This document shows positions 50,301 through 61,827 of a stretch of 64,000 bases of DNA, one piece after another. The stretch is from contig CM042034.1 in assembly GCA_023525975.1 (NCBI GenBank), positions 26,190,779 to 26,254,778 of the forward strand. The letters are read 5' to 3'. Positions within the stretch are counted from its first letter, which is position 1. Every line of letters begins with the position of its first letter. The notes under the pieces were generated by a model. That model ran no database searches, was not told the origin of the DNA, and worked only from the letters and a program-made list of their open reading frames with translations. Position numbers and translations under genes: made by a program. The stretch is from Smallanthus sonchifolius. Its lineage: Eukaryota; Streptophyta; Magnoliopsida; Asterales; Asteraceae.

Positions 50301-50464
50301 TTTCAGAAGCTGCAGAAATGGCAAAGAAGTATAGGCAAAAGATTCCACCCGTTTCAACTACTCGAAAGTCGGAACACCTTCCAATGGACATCCTGCCCTT
50401 CAGTGATGAAGAAAATATGTATGCAAATTGGAAATGGTTCAAATTTGAACGTGAAAACGAATAA
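47357..50464 (+). CDS. Plastid S1-domain RNA-binding protein, RLSB/PDE338 type
   Basis: Predicted chloroplast RNA-binding protein; in Arabidopsis and maize this type (RLSB, also PDE338/BSF) binds plastid transcripts such as rbcL mRNA. Exons: 47357-48187, 48895-48969, 49051-49122, 49224-49304, 49758-49855, 49941-50066, 50176-50224, 50294-50464; 1503 bases, 500 residues, all GT-AG. The first 70 or so residues look like a transit peptide, with a His-Pro run and serine- and lysine-rich text. An acidic linker leads to DPQPGDFVVGVVVSGNEYKL (near 155) and the following S1-like fold. A second S1 domain contains RISEDTNDLIISQKEAW and, from about residue 340, KEGTLLEGTVRKVFPYGAQI then SGLLHISNITRGK. 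The acidic and aromatic C-terminus ends NWKWFKFERENE. The adjacent HGPT gene mirrors the Arabidopsis order, supporting orthology. Family certain, exact symbol probable. Confidence 0.92.
47369..47412 (+). repeat. Hexanucleotide microsatellite coding for His-Pro repeats
   Basis: CATCCT units repeat about six times just after the start codon, coding HPHPHPHPHPHP in the predicted transit peptide. The frame is kept because the unit is 6 bp. Confidence 0.85.
48264..48536. repeat. Perfect 66-bp direct repeat spanning intron 1 of the S1 gene
   Basis: The text from TTAGTGATTTTGAAATTAGC to CTTGCTTGCACCTT at 48264-48329 recurs unchanged at 48471-48536, spacing 207 bases. Both copies are in intron 1 (48188-48894). 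Confidence 0.9.
49355..49735. mobile_element. Probable MITE in intron 4 of the S1 gene
   Basis: The left part reads GTGTTTGTATGCTGGAATTT and the right part, inverted, TGGTCTGTTTGGTTGGCTGG then AATGGAATGG. The ends are only partly matched, the target duplication is unclear, and the assignment is tentative. Confidence 0.4.
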
Positions 50465-51598
50465 AAATGACAATTTTACCCTTTTCGTACCACCCGCTGG
50501 CAGGAAAAAACCGAGTATTTGAATTGTCTATGAAAGCATTTAGGATGACTATACCAAAAGTCAAAAGCTTTTGCTTTTGTTGTGTATGGTATCAAGAACA
50601 AGCTATGATGTTTAATTGTAAGTTGTTTGTATATGTCAGATTCCATATAAATTAGAGGTGGTGTTGTTTGTAGTGTTCCGGGAATGTAGTTGTTTTTTAG
50701 TTTATCGGGATTGAACCATAAAATTATGAATTCGTATATTTTCTATTTCTAATTCTCTTATAGATTGAACATATATCCATGTGCTCTCTTTACCACTCCC
50801 CTTGGGCGTGATTGGGGCGTTATGGGCGCTGATGTGAGGCGAATAACGAGCGTGGGGCGCTAGGGTGAGGTATTCCAACCAATGAGGAGGTTAAAAAAAT
50901 ATTTAAATTAAAAATAAGTAGTAAAACCATTATACACTTTAATGGTTTTGGTTAGTGATTTCACTCCTGTCTACGTGGTAGTGACCAGGGTCGCCCTTGA
51001 GGGTTTTAGAACTGGGATTTAAAACCTCACGTTAACAGGATCTTGCCATTTCTCTTTTTGCTCACCACATCAAAATTTTTTTATGGATGTTGAACCAGGA
51101 GTGTGTTTTTTTGTCTACTCAGACTGGATCTTGTGGTTCACCATGTGCTCACCGGACCTTTTGCTCAGCATGAAGCAGAAGAAAGTCGAGTATACCATGT
51201 GGTGAAAGAGAAGAAAATCAAAAATAATGTATGTCGTTAACTAGCAATTTCTTTGTCCCAAAGGGTCCTTAACAACCTGATGGTTAAATAATGTGCCTCA
51301 ACCAAAAACATAGAAGCTGCAGGTACAGTGTATTTATCTTAAAAAATCTAGTTATTGCTGTTAAAAAAACTAGCAATTTATTTAATCTAATTGACTATGA
51401 TGAAAACATTGTGTTATGCTCTGTTTTTTTCTATAAATAGAAAATTTGAACACTACCAAACGAGGGTGGCATTCCCATATAGAATTTTTAACCCCAATAT
51501 TCAAATATGTAACTTTAACCAACAATTTCTTAACAAAAGACAGCAGCTAATGGTATGATGATTTCATTCACAACAAGAAACCAGCTTTTATCAACTCC
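50465..51598. other. Space between convergent S1 and HGPT genes
   Basis: Contains both 3' untranslated regions. A GC-rich block at 50800-50880 (GGGCGTGATTGGGGCGTTAT) resembles a transposon end but has no mate. No gene or RNA was seen. Confidence 0.5.
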
Positions 51599-54464
51599 TT
51601 AATTATTATATTTGTCATTATCACTTGTAGTTGTGTATACTTGGGGCTTCAAAACTCCAATGTAAGGCAAGTTTCTGTACCGTTCGTTGAAATCCAGCCC
51701 ATACCCCACGACGAATGAATCCGGGCACTGTCAAAGACAAATGAAAAGAAAAATATGTTCTCGTTAAAATAAAAATACACCAAACAATTTACACATAAAA
51801 TGGTTAGATCTTTAGTCGATATATGATCACGACCAAAACTAAATGAAGATGTTGTCAATCAACAACGATTATCTCAATTGATCCATATACATTGTTGGGA
51901 GATAATCGTTCAATGTACTTTTGACAAAGTATACACCATTACAAAGGTATGCTTGCTCGTCTTCATGGTGATGAAGTTCAATACAAGGATAACGTTTGGC
52001 CATCATCTAAAACATAGTTCAAGTCATAAATGTTGTGATATTAACATGATGTGGTTTTAAGTCGTTAAGAGGGTTAGACAACACAACCATCCTAAAACGA
52101 GCACTAAAGTTGGCATATGCCCCACCCTTTTCTATAAGGTCTCAAGAATACATACAAGCAGCAGCTACGATGCTGCACCATTCATGCACTCATCTTTCGA
52201 TAAGTGCATAACACCACTTGCATTCGAGTAATTGGTCCATACATTACAAACTAACCATGACAAGTGATTGATCCTGTGATTCTAAAAACCTCCGATATGT
52301 TTGAATCACTGTCCTAGCTTAAAACAGTGTTGTAAAAATCGCGCCTAAGCGGCGCCTAGGCGCCGATTAGTCGCTAGGCGGCGGGTCGAGGATTAATTTT
52401 GGCCAAATCGGACTAAAAATCGCTAATCGGAAAAATTGGGTCAAAATCGGGCCTAGGCGGACCTTGTCGGCCAAAAATCGGCCACTTCCCGTTTTTCCTG
52501 TGATATTCCGGTAGGGTTCCTGCGAGATTCCGGCAGGTTCCGGCCAGATTCCGGCGAGATTCCGGCGACTTTCAGGCAAATTTCCGGCGATTTTCAGTTT
52601 AGTTCTTGTAATTTCCAGCTTCTTTAAAACATGTGTGTGTGTATATATATAATTTTGAAAATTACATATAAAAATGTGTGTATATATATAAAAAACTGAA
52701 AATTACATATAAAAATTCCAATCCGATTAATCCCGCCTAGGCCCCGATTAATCCCGCCTAGGCCTAGGCCCCACCTCACCGCCCGACTAGCGCCTAGCGA
52801 TTTTTACAACCATGGCTTAAAAACCTCCCATACATTATGATCTCTTTTTATATTGTTCAAATAAGTGGTAAACCTCATGCCTCACAAACATGGGGTCTTG
52901 GGTTCTAGTCTCTCCACAAGGCCACCTACCCGGCTTAGGCCGCGATTTACCTTGTTCTGACTGGTTAGTAGGGTATTGGTCGGGGCCCAGGGTTATCAAA
53001 AAAAAAATAAAAGTATGTTTTAGTGATACTCAATGTCTAAACTTTATGCCCTTAAATAGAAAACCGAATTATTGTGGTCTACGATACACAAAGAAAATGA
53101 CTTTAAGTCTGTGTTGATGGAAATATACTGGAAGAAACAGTAAATATGCGGCTAATAAGTCGCTTATCTCATGGCTATAGGAGCTACTTTTCTTTAACAT
53201 GGTTATAGAGGCATAATACACCAGGAAAATGGCAACTTTCATGATTTTCTCAATAAATTATCTAAAATGTCATGTAAAAACAATATAGGGCAATTTGTGA
53301 ACCAAAACTCACTAGTATCATTATCAATAAGACAATAACACAAAATAATGATTGCCAGGAAATAAATGTTGTAAAAAAAAAGGTTCAGTTTTCTTAAGAC
53401 TTCGATCAAAAGATGACCGTTTTCTTATTTGTTCAGCTAAATTTATAGTTATCATAAGATAAATGCTGCACAACTAGACTAACAAAGCAACTTATTACCA
53501 ATAATCTGTATCTATATCCGCATTTGTGTGTGTACACGAGGGAGAGAAAGAGAGAGAGAACCTCAAAACCACTATAGAACTTGCCATCGCCCAAGAGCTC
53601 AAATTGAACCGTTCTTCTTGCTGGTTTATCAAGAAGAGTGCACACAGAAACAGAAGTCGCCCCTTTAGCTTCCAAGTAAGAAATGAGACGGGAAACAGTG
53701 TTTCCGGTGTCTACAATATCCTCAACCTGAGTCATCAACAAGTCATTCAGTACTGCTATAAACTCCCAATTATGTGTCCTTTTCAATTAAAATGAGAAAA
53801 ATTACACGATAACATCCATTAGAGACCAAAAACACACAGATCATAAAATATATGCATCTAATACTTCAGTATCATGTGTTGGATATCAGGCACAAAATCA
53901 AACACAGAATTTGATCTCAGCAACCGATCAACTCTTTATATTTATTCTAAAATCTCGTCACACTTACAATGACTCCTAACCCGTCTATATATACTAAAAT
54001 AAACAATACTAATAGACAATACTAATACTACTCTCAATTAAATTTTTTCGAATTACCCCTTCAACTTTCACTTTCTTTCGAAACCGACACATTCCAGGAT
54101 TAAAACTAACATCATGTTCTATCAATCAAAGTCAACACGCAGTTTAATTGTAACAGAGAAGGAGTACCAAAATGACGTGTTTTCCAGCAACATCGAGTTT
54201 CACATCACATGAAATCTTCGGAGGACCGGTGGAAACAGTTCCAGAGCCGTATGATTCAGCTCGAACAAAATCGACGGTGACAGGCAATTTGATGTTGCGT
54301 ACGAGATCGGCCAGGAAGAGAAAGGCGCCGGTGGCAACACCGACGATAACCGGAGCAGAAGAATCTGGAGGAGAGAAATCATGTGTGATTTGCGAAGCCA
54401 AGTCGCAAACTCTCTGCAAGAGTTGCTCCGGCGTCCATAGGACGGTGAGTACGTCATCGTCCAT
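51599..54464 (-). CDS. HGPT: Hypoxanthine-guanine phosphoribosyltransferase
   Basis: A purine salvage enzyme that converts hypoxanthine or guanine plus PRPP to IMP or GMP in the cytosol. Exons on the minus strand: 54168-54464, 53562-53726 and 51599-51727; 591 bases, 196 residues including a short plant N-terminus (MDDDVLTVLWTPEQLLQRVC). Diagnostic parts: VIVGVATGAFLFLADLVRNI (about 40-60), VDFVRAESYGSGT (substrate loop), the PRPP-binding ILVEDIVDTGNTVSRL (about 98-113), TLLDKPARRTV, and in exon 3 PDSFVVGYGLDFNERYRNLP then YIGVLKPQVY. Length fits the Arabidopsis enzyme (about 188). Intron 2 (51728-53561) has been enlarged by a hAT MITE and a SINE. No defect was seen. Confidence 0.95.
52325..52814. 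mobile_element. hAT-type MITE in HGPT intron 2
   Basis: Starts CAGTGTTGTAAAAATCGC; the inverted right end is CATGGTTGTAAAAATCGC. Perfect 8-bp duplications GCTTAAAA lie at 52317-52324 and 52815-52822. The 490-bp interior has many GCCTAGGCG and TTCCGGCGA words. Confidence 0.92.
52866..53009 (+). mobile_element. tRNA-derived SINE in HGPT intron 2
   Basis: GTGGTAAACCTCATGCC (A-box region) and GGGTTCTAGTCTC (B box) are followed by a GC-richer body and a tail of ten A. A clear target duplication was not found. Confidence 0.6.
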
Positions 54465-54957
54465 GTTATGTTTCAGAGAGGGTTTTGAAATTCTTTTTTA
54501 GGGCTTTGAAACCTAGAAATGTGGATATTTATTTAATATTTATAATTTATAATTTATAATGCGGTTTTTAGTGTACACGAAAAAATAATTCTAAGAAAAC
54601 ATATAAACGTAAACATGCGTGCTCTGTTCCCGAGTTTTATTTAAAGAGAAAAAAAGAAAGAAAAGAAAGTAAACGTTTGTTTTAGAGTTTTTTTTAAATG
54701 AGAAAAAAAGAGTGTTCCAGGGTTATTTAAGAAAGAAAATGAAATGAAATAAAGGGAAAAGAAAGCTTATTTTCATCCTCCCAAAATCAAGAGTTTTGGA
54801 GAGAGAGAAAAAAGGAAAAAGAAAGGAAAAAAATATTTTATTTTCTTTTTCCTCTCTTTAGTAAACTCGGAAACACAATTACTATTTTCCCATACAATAA
54901 AACTTCTATATTTCAAAAGTAGAAACAAACCTGGAAGGTTGTTTATCTAAATATAAA
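54465..54957. promoter_or_regulatory. HGPT upstream region
   Basis: Sequence immediately upstream of the HGPT start codon. It is purine-rich (GAAAGAAAAGAAAG runs at 54640-54830). It should hold the HGPT promoter, but no individual element can be assigned. Confidence 0.35.
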
Positions 54958-55500
54958 CTAGTTTTCTTCAACGCGTTACGCGGCGGGAGTTAGGTAGTTA
55001 TCAGTTCGGCTCGTTGAAGGGGATAAAACTTACGTCTAAACACAAACTCCCTCTAGCGTATGATAAAAAAATACTCGGATCGCTAAAAAAAACAAACCCG
55101 TGTATTCCGTTAAAAAAAAGTTAATGAACGAAAACTACTATAAAAAAATACTCAACGAACTTTTATTATAACTTTATAAAAAACTTTTACTCTATTGAAG
55201 TTTTAGAAAAAAATATGTAAAATATAAAACTTTGAGTCAAAATATAAAGTTGTGGTAAATTCATAAAAAACAAAACTTTTGTGTCAAAAGAAAAAAGTCA
55301 AAAATTAAAGTTGCAAATCTATAAAAAAATGTTTTGTGAAAAAAAAACAAAAAAGGTGAAGTGTGTGCAAATCTATAAAAAAAGTTTTGTGGTAAAAAAA
55401 ACAAAATGAAAATATTTTAGTCACCATTATAAAAAAATAAAAATATGTGGTCAAAATAAAAAGGTATGAAACTCTACTATTCTTAAGTCATTGCCATTAA
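54958..55500 (-). mobile_element. Helitron 3' end of a second family (5' end uncertain)
   Basis: The minus strand reads CGCGTAACGCG, a perfect hairpin, then TTGAAGAAAA and CTAG at the terminus (54958-54961), preceded by A on the plus strand. This is a Helitron 3' end unlike the CACGTGTAATACAC family. The body runs right into A-rich text, and its 5' TC end could not be fixed; 55500 is a guess. Confidence 0.5.
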
Positions 55501-55682
55501 AAGGTTTTTATTAATTATTAATTGTTAATATTATAAGAACTTTGAAAATTAATTAAAGTTAGATTTGTTTATTTATCTAAAAATTTAACATTACTAGTGA
55601 AATATATTATTGTTATGTAAATATATTTGAATTTACGTGTAATAAGATATTATAATATAATTATAATACATGAAATTTACCC

Positions 55683-58600
55683 AAACGGCCTGCTGAATAC
55701 TCAAACCTTTAATCAACCTATAATATTAAATCTATACTAACCGGTCGTGCTAGCACCAAGATTTGTATATAGACCGTACAAACATTAAATAAGCTTCTCA
55801 AGCAAGAAGTCTTGCTTGAATAACTTGCAAGATTTAAGATTATTAGATTAGTTTAAAGATAACTTATTCTCGTCTTTTTTAGATAACTTATAGTAAAGAC
55901 TTTAAAAACATAACTTACTAAAAATACTTCATTAATTAATTAAAGTTCAACCAACTATAGTAACATAAGAGGACTAGCCAAGAATGACCATACAAGTGAC
56001 TCTACTAACCCTTAGATAATGTGTGGAAATATTCTAACACCAAGGGAGAGTGGGTATAGGTTGCCTCTTGTTTCACTCGAACGAGAAGAATAAGTTCGTA
56101 TTACAAGACTCAGAAAAGAAAATAAACAAGAAAAAGCTAAATGGACCAAAACCGAGAGAGTTCCGGCTCTTAGTAGAGCACTAAGACCTTCACACCTCTT
56201 GATCTTGGATACCTAAAACACTAGAATGAACTTGCTATTTATAGACTGGGAATTTGGTAATGCACGGCCATGCATTGGGATGAACAGTCGTGCAAAGCAT
56301 TCATTTCTTGAACGTGAGGGAATATGGCAGAGCAGGAGAGTTCAGGGAGAAAATTAGAGGATGCACAACCATTCAATGCAATGCACGACCGTGCATTGCC
56401 CTAATTTCTTCTTGTTGACTTTTTGACCTTCAGCATTGACTTCCTTGGTCCGGTTTCGTTCAATTGTTCTCCGAATGTTGATTTCTCCTTGTTTTTGGGT
56501 GTTTTCTTCATGTTTTTGTATGCAAGGGTTAATTATCCTCTTGTAACATAAATAAGTGAATTAAGTATTATGTCTTATCATATTATCTATAATTTGTGCT
56601 AATTATAGGGATAATTGTGCATGTAAAACATGTATAAATGATGACATATCAACCCTCCACTTTGAAATTTATTTATTCGCACCCTCATAATATGATTGGC
56701 ATATTATGTTATAAACAAGAAAGTTAGTTTGTTACATCTGAGTGTATGTGACTCAGCCTTATACTTGGGCCTACAAATGTCGGAATAAGGTGGAATCACG
56801 ATTCCCGAGAGTCTTGGACCACTTGCCACACGTTGCTGATTTAGGACCACTATCGCTGAACCCTATAAGAAGTGTTTCAACCAATTACTAGGGAAGAGTG
56901 GGCGTAGATGGGGCGAAACGTACCGATTTAGACAATAGTTGTCTTAACCGACCCCATAAAGTCTGAGGATTGTATTAGATACAATTGGTAACTGTTACCT
57001 ACCTATATAACTATGTTTTATGGAAAGTGCCTACCATTCATAAAATATAGTGAAACGTGGATCTCATTTCTTAAGTTAAAATGTTTTTTTATAAAACAGT
57101 CATTTTTAATTAAGTTTTCAAACATCAAAAATACTAAACTCAAATCACCTATTTTATAGATGTCTTAAAATACAAACAATCCCTCTCACTCTAACTATTC
57201 TCTAAGATCCATTAAGGATAAAGAGAAAATTGCTCTAGCTTCATTGATTGGCACCACAACCTAAGAATTGTTTTCAAAGCAGACAAGTATCTTTATGTTC
57301 ATGACCTGATCAACGTACTGTGAATGCAACAGATGCTGTTAGAAAGATACGAGATAAACATGTTGATGACTCTTTTGAAATGTCATGCATCATGTTGGCA
57401 TACATGTTCCCAAAACTTTAGAAAGATCTGGAGGATTTCACAACCTATAATATGGTTGAGCAGCTGAAGGAAATGTTCCAACAACAGGCTATTTGATGAT
57501 AATTGATCAGTAGAAATTCCGCTTCCAATAGTTTTGTCATCTTTACCCATCTCTCAACTTTGGATTTACTTTTATGTGCTAGGGTGGCCAAAAGGATTCT
57601 CCTCATCGTTATCATCGTCCCAAAGGAGGTATCCGACTCAGTTTCCTCATTTTTCACCTCTTGTTGTAGTTCAAAGTCTCGTATCGTTGTTGAAGTCTTT
57701 CGATATCTGCGTTACATAGATCTTTCAGTTGCCCGCCGTTGTCTTTGTTGGCGCCTCTACGGGTGGTGTTATGAGGAGGTCATCAACATCCGGACATTAG
57801 GCATAGATGAGATTAGATACCAAACGATGGAGATTGACTTGAACTTGATATATGGATCAAACTTAACAAGGAATAAAAGAAAATTATGAGTCTACAATAT
57901 TAATCATTGATCCATTCATCATCAAAACAATAATACTTCTAGGAGTTTAAGAATCATAACCAACAAAATCTATACTATATAACAAATAAAGGTTTTGAAG
58001 TGACACTTGTTACTCTCATATTCACTCTTAACATTTCTTTTTCGCCTCTCGCTCCTATTAATTACACAGGTTTCTTTAAATTTTTTTTGTTTCCCGCCCC
58101 TCTCTCTTATTAAATAATAATGATTTTTATAATACGTTGTTTTATTTAAAAAAAATATGCATGTTCATAAACTATTTTTATAAATTGAAAACTTCTTTCA
58201 TTATTTTTATAAAATACTTTTAAAATATAATTATTTCACCAATAATATCCAACACACAAAATTTCATAAAAACTACTAGTTTACAACAACTTATCTTTAT
58301 TCACCCCATGTAGTACATGAGTATTAACCTAGTATAGAATCAAATAAAGATAAATATAATCAAAGAAATGACTTGAAATTCAAACTCTTAAGATATCTCC
58401 ATAATCCATGCAAGACTTATATTCTCATGGAAACTCATCTTTATGCGACCGGTTCAGTTGGGTCGGGATCATCAGGGTAGCCGGTTTCTCCTAGGTCGTT
58501 GTCTACCTAATGTGGTTTTTGCATCAGTAGCGTTGTTGGTGCATTGCGGTATCATGTCTTGACTCGTCCAGAAATTACTTGTGCGATTAGTAAGGTTTCA

Positions 58601-58770
58601 CAGTCCTACATGGCATTTGGATTGGCCATCGATACATTAACTAGCAAACGTTGTCGTGATTAGGTACTGTGTAGGCACTTACAAGGCACTGGGCTTCGAA
58701 AACCTATTGGTTGCCACTTGAATGTCGTCAAACTTATTCTTCGGTACCTGAAGGGTACTATCACTCATTA
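55683..58770. repeat. Composite retroelement block, copy 2
   Basis: Second copy of 31421-37341, cut on both sides relative to copy 1. It lacks the solo LTR and has a deletion in gag (join near 57489, equivalent to 33213-33692). LTR sequence runs to about 56652 with the same AAAGTGGAGGG tract (minus strand) beside it. Gag remains lie at 57200-57490 and the Copia RT end at 58440-58770. Nothing in it can code for a working product. Confidence 0.88.
57969..58332 (+). mobile_element. Helitron without LTR insertion (empty site)
   Basis: Starts TCTATACTATATAACAAATA and ends GAGTATTAACCTAG, between A and T. It corresponds to 34224-36901. At about 58064-58068 it has one ACAGG where the other copy has the 2310-bp solo LTR between two. 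Confidence 0.85.
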
Positions 58771-58799
58771 GTCAAGATATATTACATATCGCACATATA

Positions 58800-59198
58800 C
58801 TAGTTTAGATCCCGTGTCTACACACGGAGTGAAAAATATCAATATATAAATTTTTTAAATCTTTATTTATATATTTTAGAGGTGTAAAAATATATTACAT
58901 ATACTAAGGATGAAAACAAGTTCAAAAACTACGTTAATTACTATTTATTGTAATTTGACTTCCATTTACTATTTGATTGAAATAAAAGTTACATAACTAA
59001 ATTTTAAAGTTTTTATAATAATGGATAATTTGAAAAAAATGTGTTTTATTAGTATAATTAGTATTTTCTTTAAATATATATTATTACTAAAAGATAGAAG
59101 TGCATTAAATAAAAGAGAGAAGCGGGAAAAAAATGATGAGAATAAATATGAAGGCGACATATGACACTAAAAAACCTTTATTTATTATATAGTATAGA
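58800..59198 (-). mobile_element. Helitron, minus orientation, intact ends
   Basis: The minus strand starts TCTATACTATATAATAAATA (59198) and ends with a hairpin CCGTGTGTAGACACGGG then ATCTAAACTAG (58800). It is inserted between A (58799) and T (59199). At 399 bp it is non-autonomous. Confidence 0.85.
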
Positions 59199-59386
59199 TT
59201 ATAATACATGAAATTTGTTATGAGAGGAAAAAAGAGGGGAGAAAGCAATAAAAAAATTAGTTAAATAGAAACATAAACTATTTAATATTTTATAATTGTA
59301 CCTTTTTATTTAATTTTAAATATTTAATTAATGGTTTTTATTAGTAATCGATAGTTCTCATATTATTTATGCTACTGTAGAGAACA

Positions 59387-59815
59387 TCTATACTATATAA
59401 TAAATAAAGGTTTTTCATACCACGTGTCGTCTTCATATTCATTCTCATCACTTTTTTCTCGCATCTCTCTCTTATTAAATATATTTCTATCTTTTAATAA
59501 TAATATGTTTTTAAAGAAAATACTAATTATACTAATAAAACATATTTATTTTAAATTAATAATTTATTATAACAAAACTTTGAAATGTAACTTTTATTTT
59601 CAATCAAATAGTAAATGAAAGTCAAATTACATTAAATAGTAATTAATGTATTTTCGAAGCCCAATTATATATTATTTTTTTATATATTTTCAATTTTGTT
59701 TTTATCATTAGTATATGTAATACATTTTTACACCTGTAAAATATATACATAAATATTTAAAAATTTTATTTATTGATATTTTTCACCTCGTATGTAAACA
59801 CGGGTTCTAAGCTAG
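59387..59815 (+). mobile_element. Helitron, plus orientation, intact ends
   Basis: Starts TCTATACTATATAATAAATA, contains CCACGTGTCGTCTTCATATT, and ends CCTCGTATGTAAACACGGGT then TCTAAGCTAG, between A (59386) and T (59816). It lies head to head with the copy at 58800-59198, 188 bases apart. Confidence 0.85.
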
Positions 59816-61200
59816 TTTCTAATAAATGTAGGTCGTGCTAAACGTCCTCTATTTTTTTTTAATTTTACCATCACACAGTTCATTTATCTTGATCAACCAT
59901 ATAAATATTTTTATGGTATTGAATAACAAAACCATTTAAAGAAAAGTTTTTTTAAGTTTTTTTTTATACAAATGTTATTTTGAACTTTAAAAAATATGTT
60001 TTTAATATATAAATTTTTTTATATGTATTTTTTTAAGTTTTGCAAAAACATTTAAAAAAAAACCTTTCTTTTGTATCATTTTTTATTTTAACAATGTGTT
60101 TTTTTTTTACTTTTTCTTTTGTATCATTTTTTATTAAATGTAAAATATTGACCCAAAGAACCAAATTCATGAATCATACCAAACTGTTCACAAATGCTAC
60201 AAACGGAAAATTGTGCAAAATAGTATAACCCTTTTTACCGAATATAGCAAATGTACTTCACAAATCATAAACGAACTTTGCTTAGTTTCCCGATTTGGCA
60301 ACCATCTTGAAATTACGTGTAAAACAGAAACCATACATGTTTACACGGATGGTCTGTGTGTTATGCCTAAGGTAGTGCTAGGCGCTAAAATAACAATAAA
60401 GACATAAATACATATATCATCTTATTTTGAAACCTAATTACATATATACGTAACCCAAAATTTAAATTAAATATATCCGTTTTTTTTAAAACCTAATTAC
60501 ATATATATACCCAATCTAAAACTTAAATTACATACATCCCCTTATTTTATAAAATTATACATTATGAAAAAATAACCTTTTAAGCTTACAAGAAAAGCAC
60601 GATATTCTTGAACCAATGATACGATACGACATTCTGATTCAATCCTAACTAGGGATTCAACCGGCGATCGGCGATTTCGATTCCATCGATCCAAGTACCT
60701 CGGTTGATTCCAAGTTGGCCGATTCCAGTGATACGACCTTCTGATCCAAGTGGGCTGATTCCAACATGTGCGTTTTTTTCTGCGTTTCCAATATTCAAAC
60801 AGGTCGGTGGATTCAGGTTATCGAGTTTATATTGTTTAGAATATTTTGCGATTCCAATATCAAAACTTGTAATAACCAATAAAAAAGGCAAAAAAAACTA
60901 AAAAAATATAGTAAAAACGATAAAAAGACAAAAAAAAAAAGAGAAAAGAAAACATAAAAAAGGTAAAAAAAAATCTAGTTAAAAGTGTAAATTTGAAAAT
61001 TTTAAGTTTTAGTTAAAAAAAAAAGGCAAAAAGGTCATTATATAATTTGTTTTTAATAAAATAATTGAAAATAAGTATATTTGATATTTTTAACTTTAAG
61101 AAGGACATATATTTAATTTATATTTTGGACTCGGTATATATTTAATTTATGAAGTTTATAAGAACATACATGTAATTGCCCTAAAATAAAAACTTTAAAC
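59816..61200. other. Intergenic, nothing supported
   Basis: AT-rich. The part at 60650-60850 contains several GATTCCA/GATACGA words of a degenerate repeat. No gene was recognised. Confidence 0.45.
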
Positions 61201-61214
61201 ATTAACTCACCTAT

Positions 61215-61421
61215 CTTTTTTTTGAACGGCAACATTAGATATCCTAGGATAATTGGGTTTTCCCGGGGAAACACCTAGAACATCTAGGGCAGCCCACTAC
61301 AGGAGGAATCCAGCCAACTGGGTAAGCCCCGTGACGTGGCCACAGACCCCTTTTTTGCTGTTACCGGGATTCAAACCCAAGACCTCCACTATAAGAAGTC
61401 TTGGGACTACCATTGCACCAA
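61215..61421 (-). mobile_element. tRNA-derived SINE with a 14-bp target duplication
   Basis: On the minus strand: TTTGGTGCAATGGTAGTCCC (A box), GGTTTGAATCCCGG (B box), a longer GC-rich body and an A-tail. Flanks attaactcacctat (61201-61214) and attaactcgcctct (61422-61435) match at 12 of 14 positions. Confidence 0.82.
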
Positions 61422-61827
61422 ATTAACTCGCCTCTATCAACAGTGGTCTAGAAGCCTAATTCCACATGCTTGTTGACTAAATATATGAAAACCATTTTAG
61501 TTGAATTTTAAACCAAACATCTATTATCATAAAACTATTTTAAAAGTATACATGTGCAACCAATAAACATTTCTTTTTATAAACCAACATGTATTATTAA
61601 GCAACATACAAATCTAGTACATGATACACTAGTACATGATAGTTAACTTAGCACACAATAGATCAAATTCTCATAACAATACCTATAGCAGTTGACCAAA
61701 TCCGAATGCTACCTGCTATTATTTTTTCTAACATACACGCGATAGTTGAATCCTTAACACCTTTAGATCAAATGTTGTCAAGTTCTGCTATCATAAATTA
61801 AAACAAACACATTGTTGCAGCACATGC

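Larger units (their letters stand above)
55679..59197. mobile_element. Chimeric insert bounded by a 19-bp direct repeat
   Basis: The repeat attataatacatgaaattt stands at 55660-55678 and, unchanged, at 59198-59216. Between them lie copy 2 of the composite block (55683-58770), 29 bases of other sequence, and a minus-strand Helitron that ends where the right repeat starts. This is not the signature of any single transposon class. Confidence 0.75.

Noticed and set aside
54172..54501. Open frame of 109 codons on the plus strand
   Set aside because: It is the antisense shadow of HGPT exon 1.
57503..57889. Open frame of 128 codons on the plus strand
   Set aside because: It lies in decayed retroelement sequence of copy 2; the matching part of copy 1 (33735-34065) has different frame breaks, so there is no sign of coding constraint.
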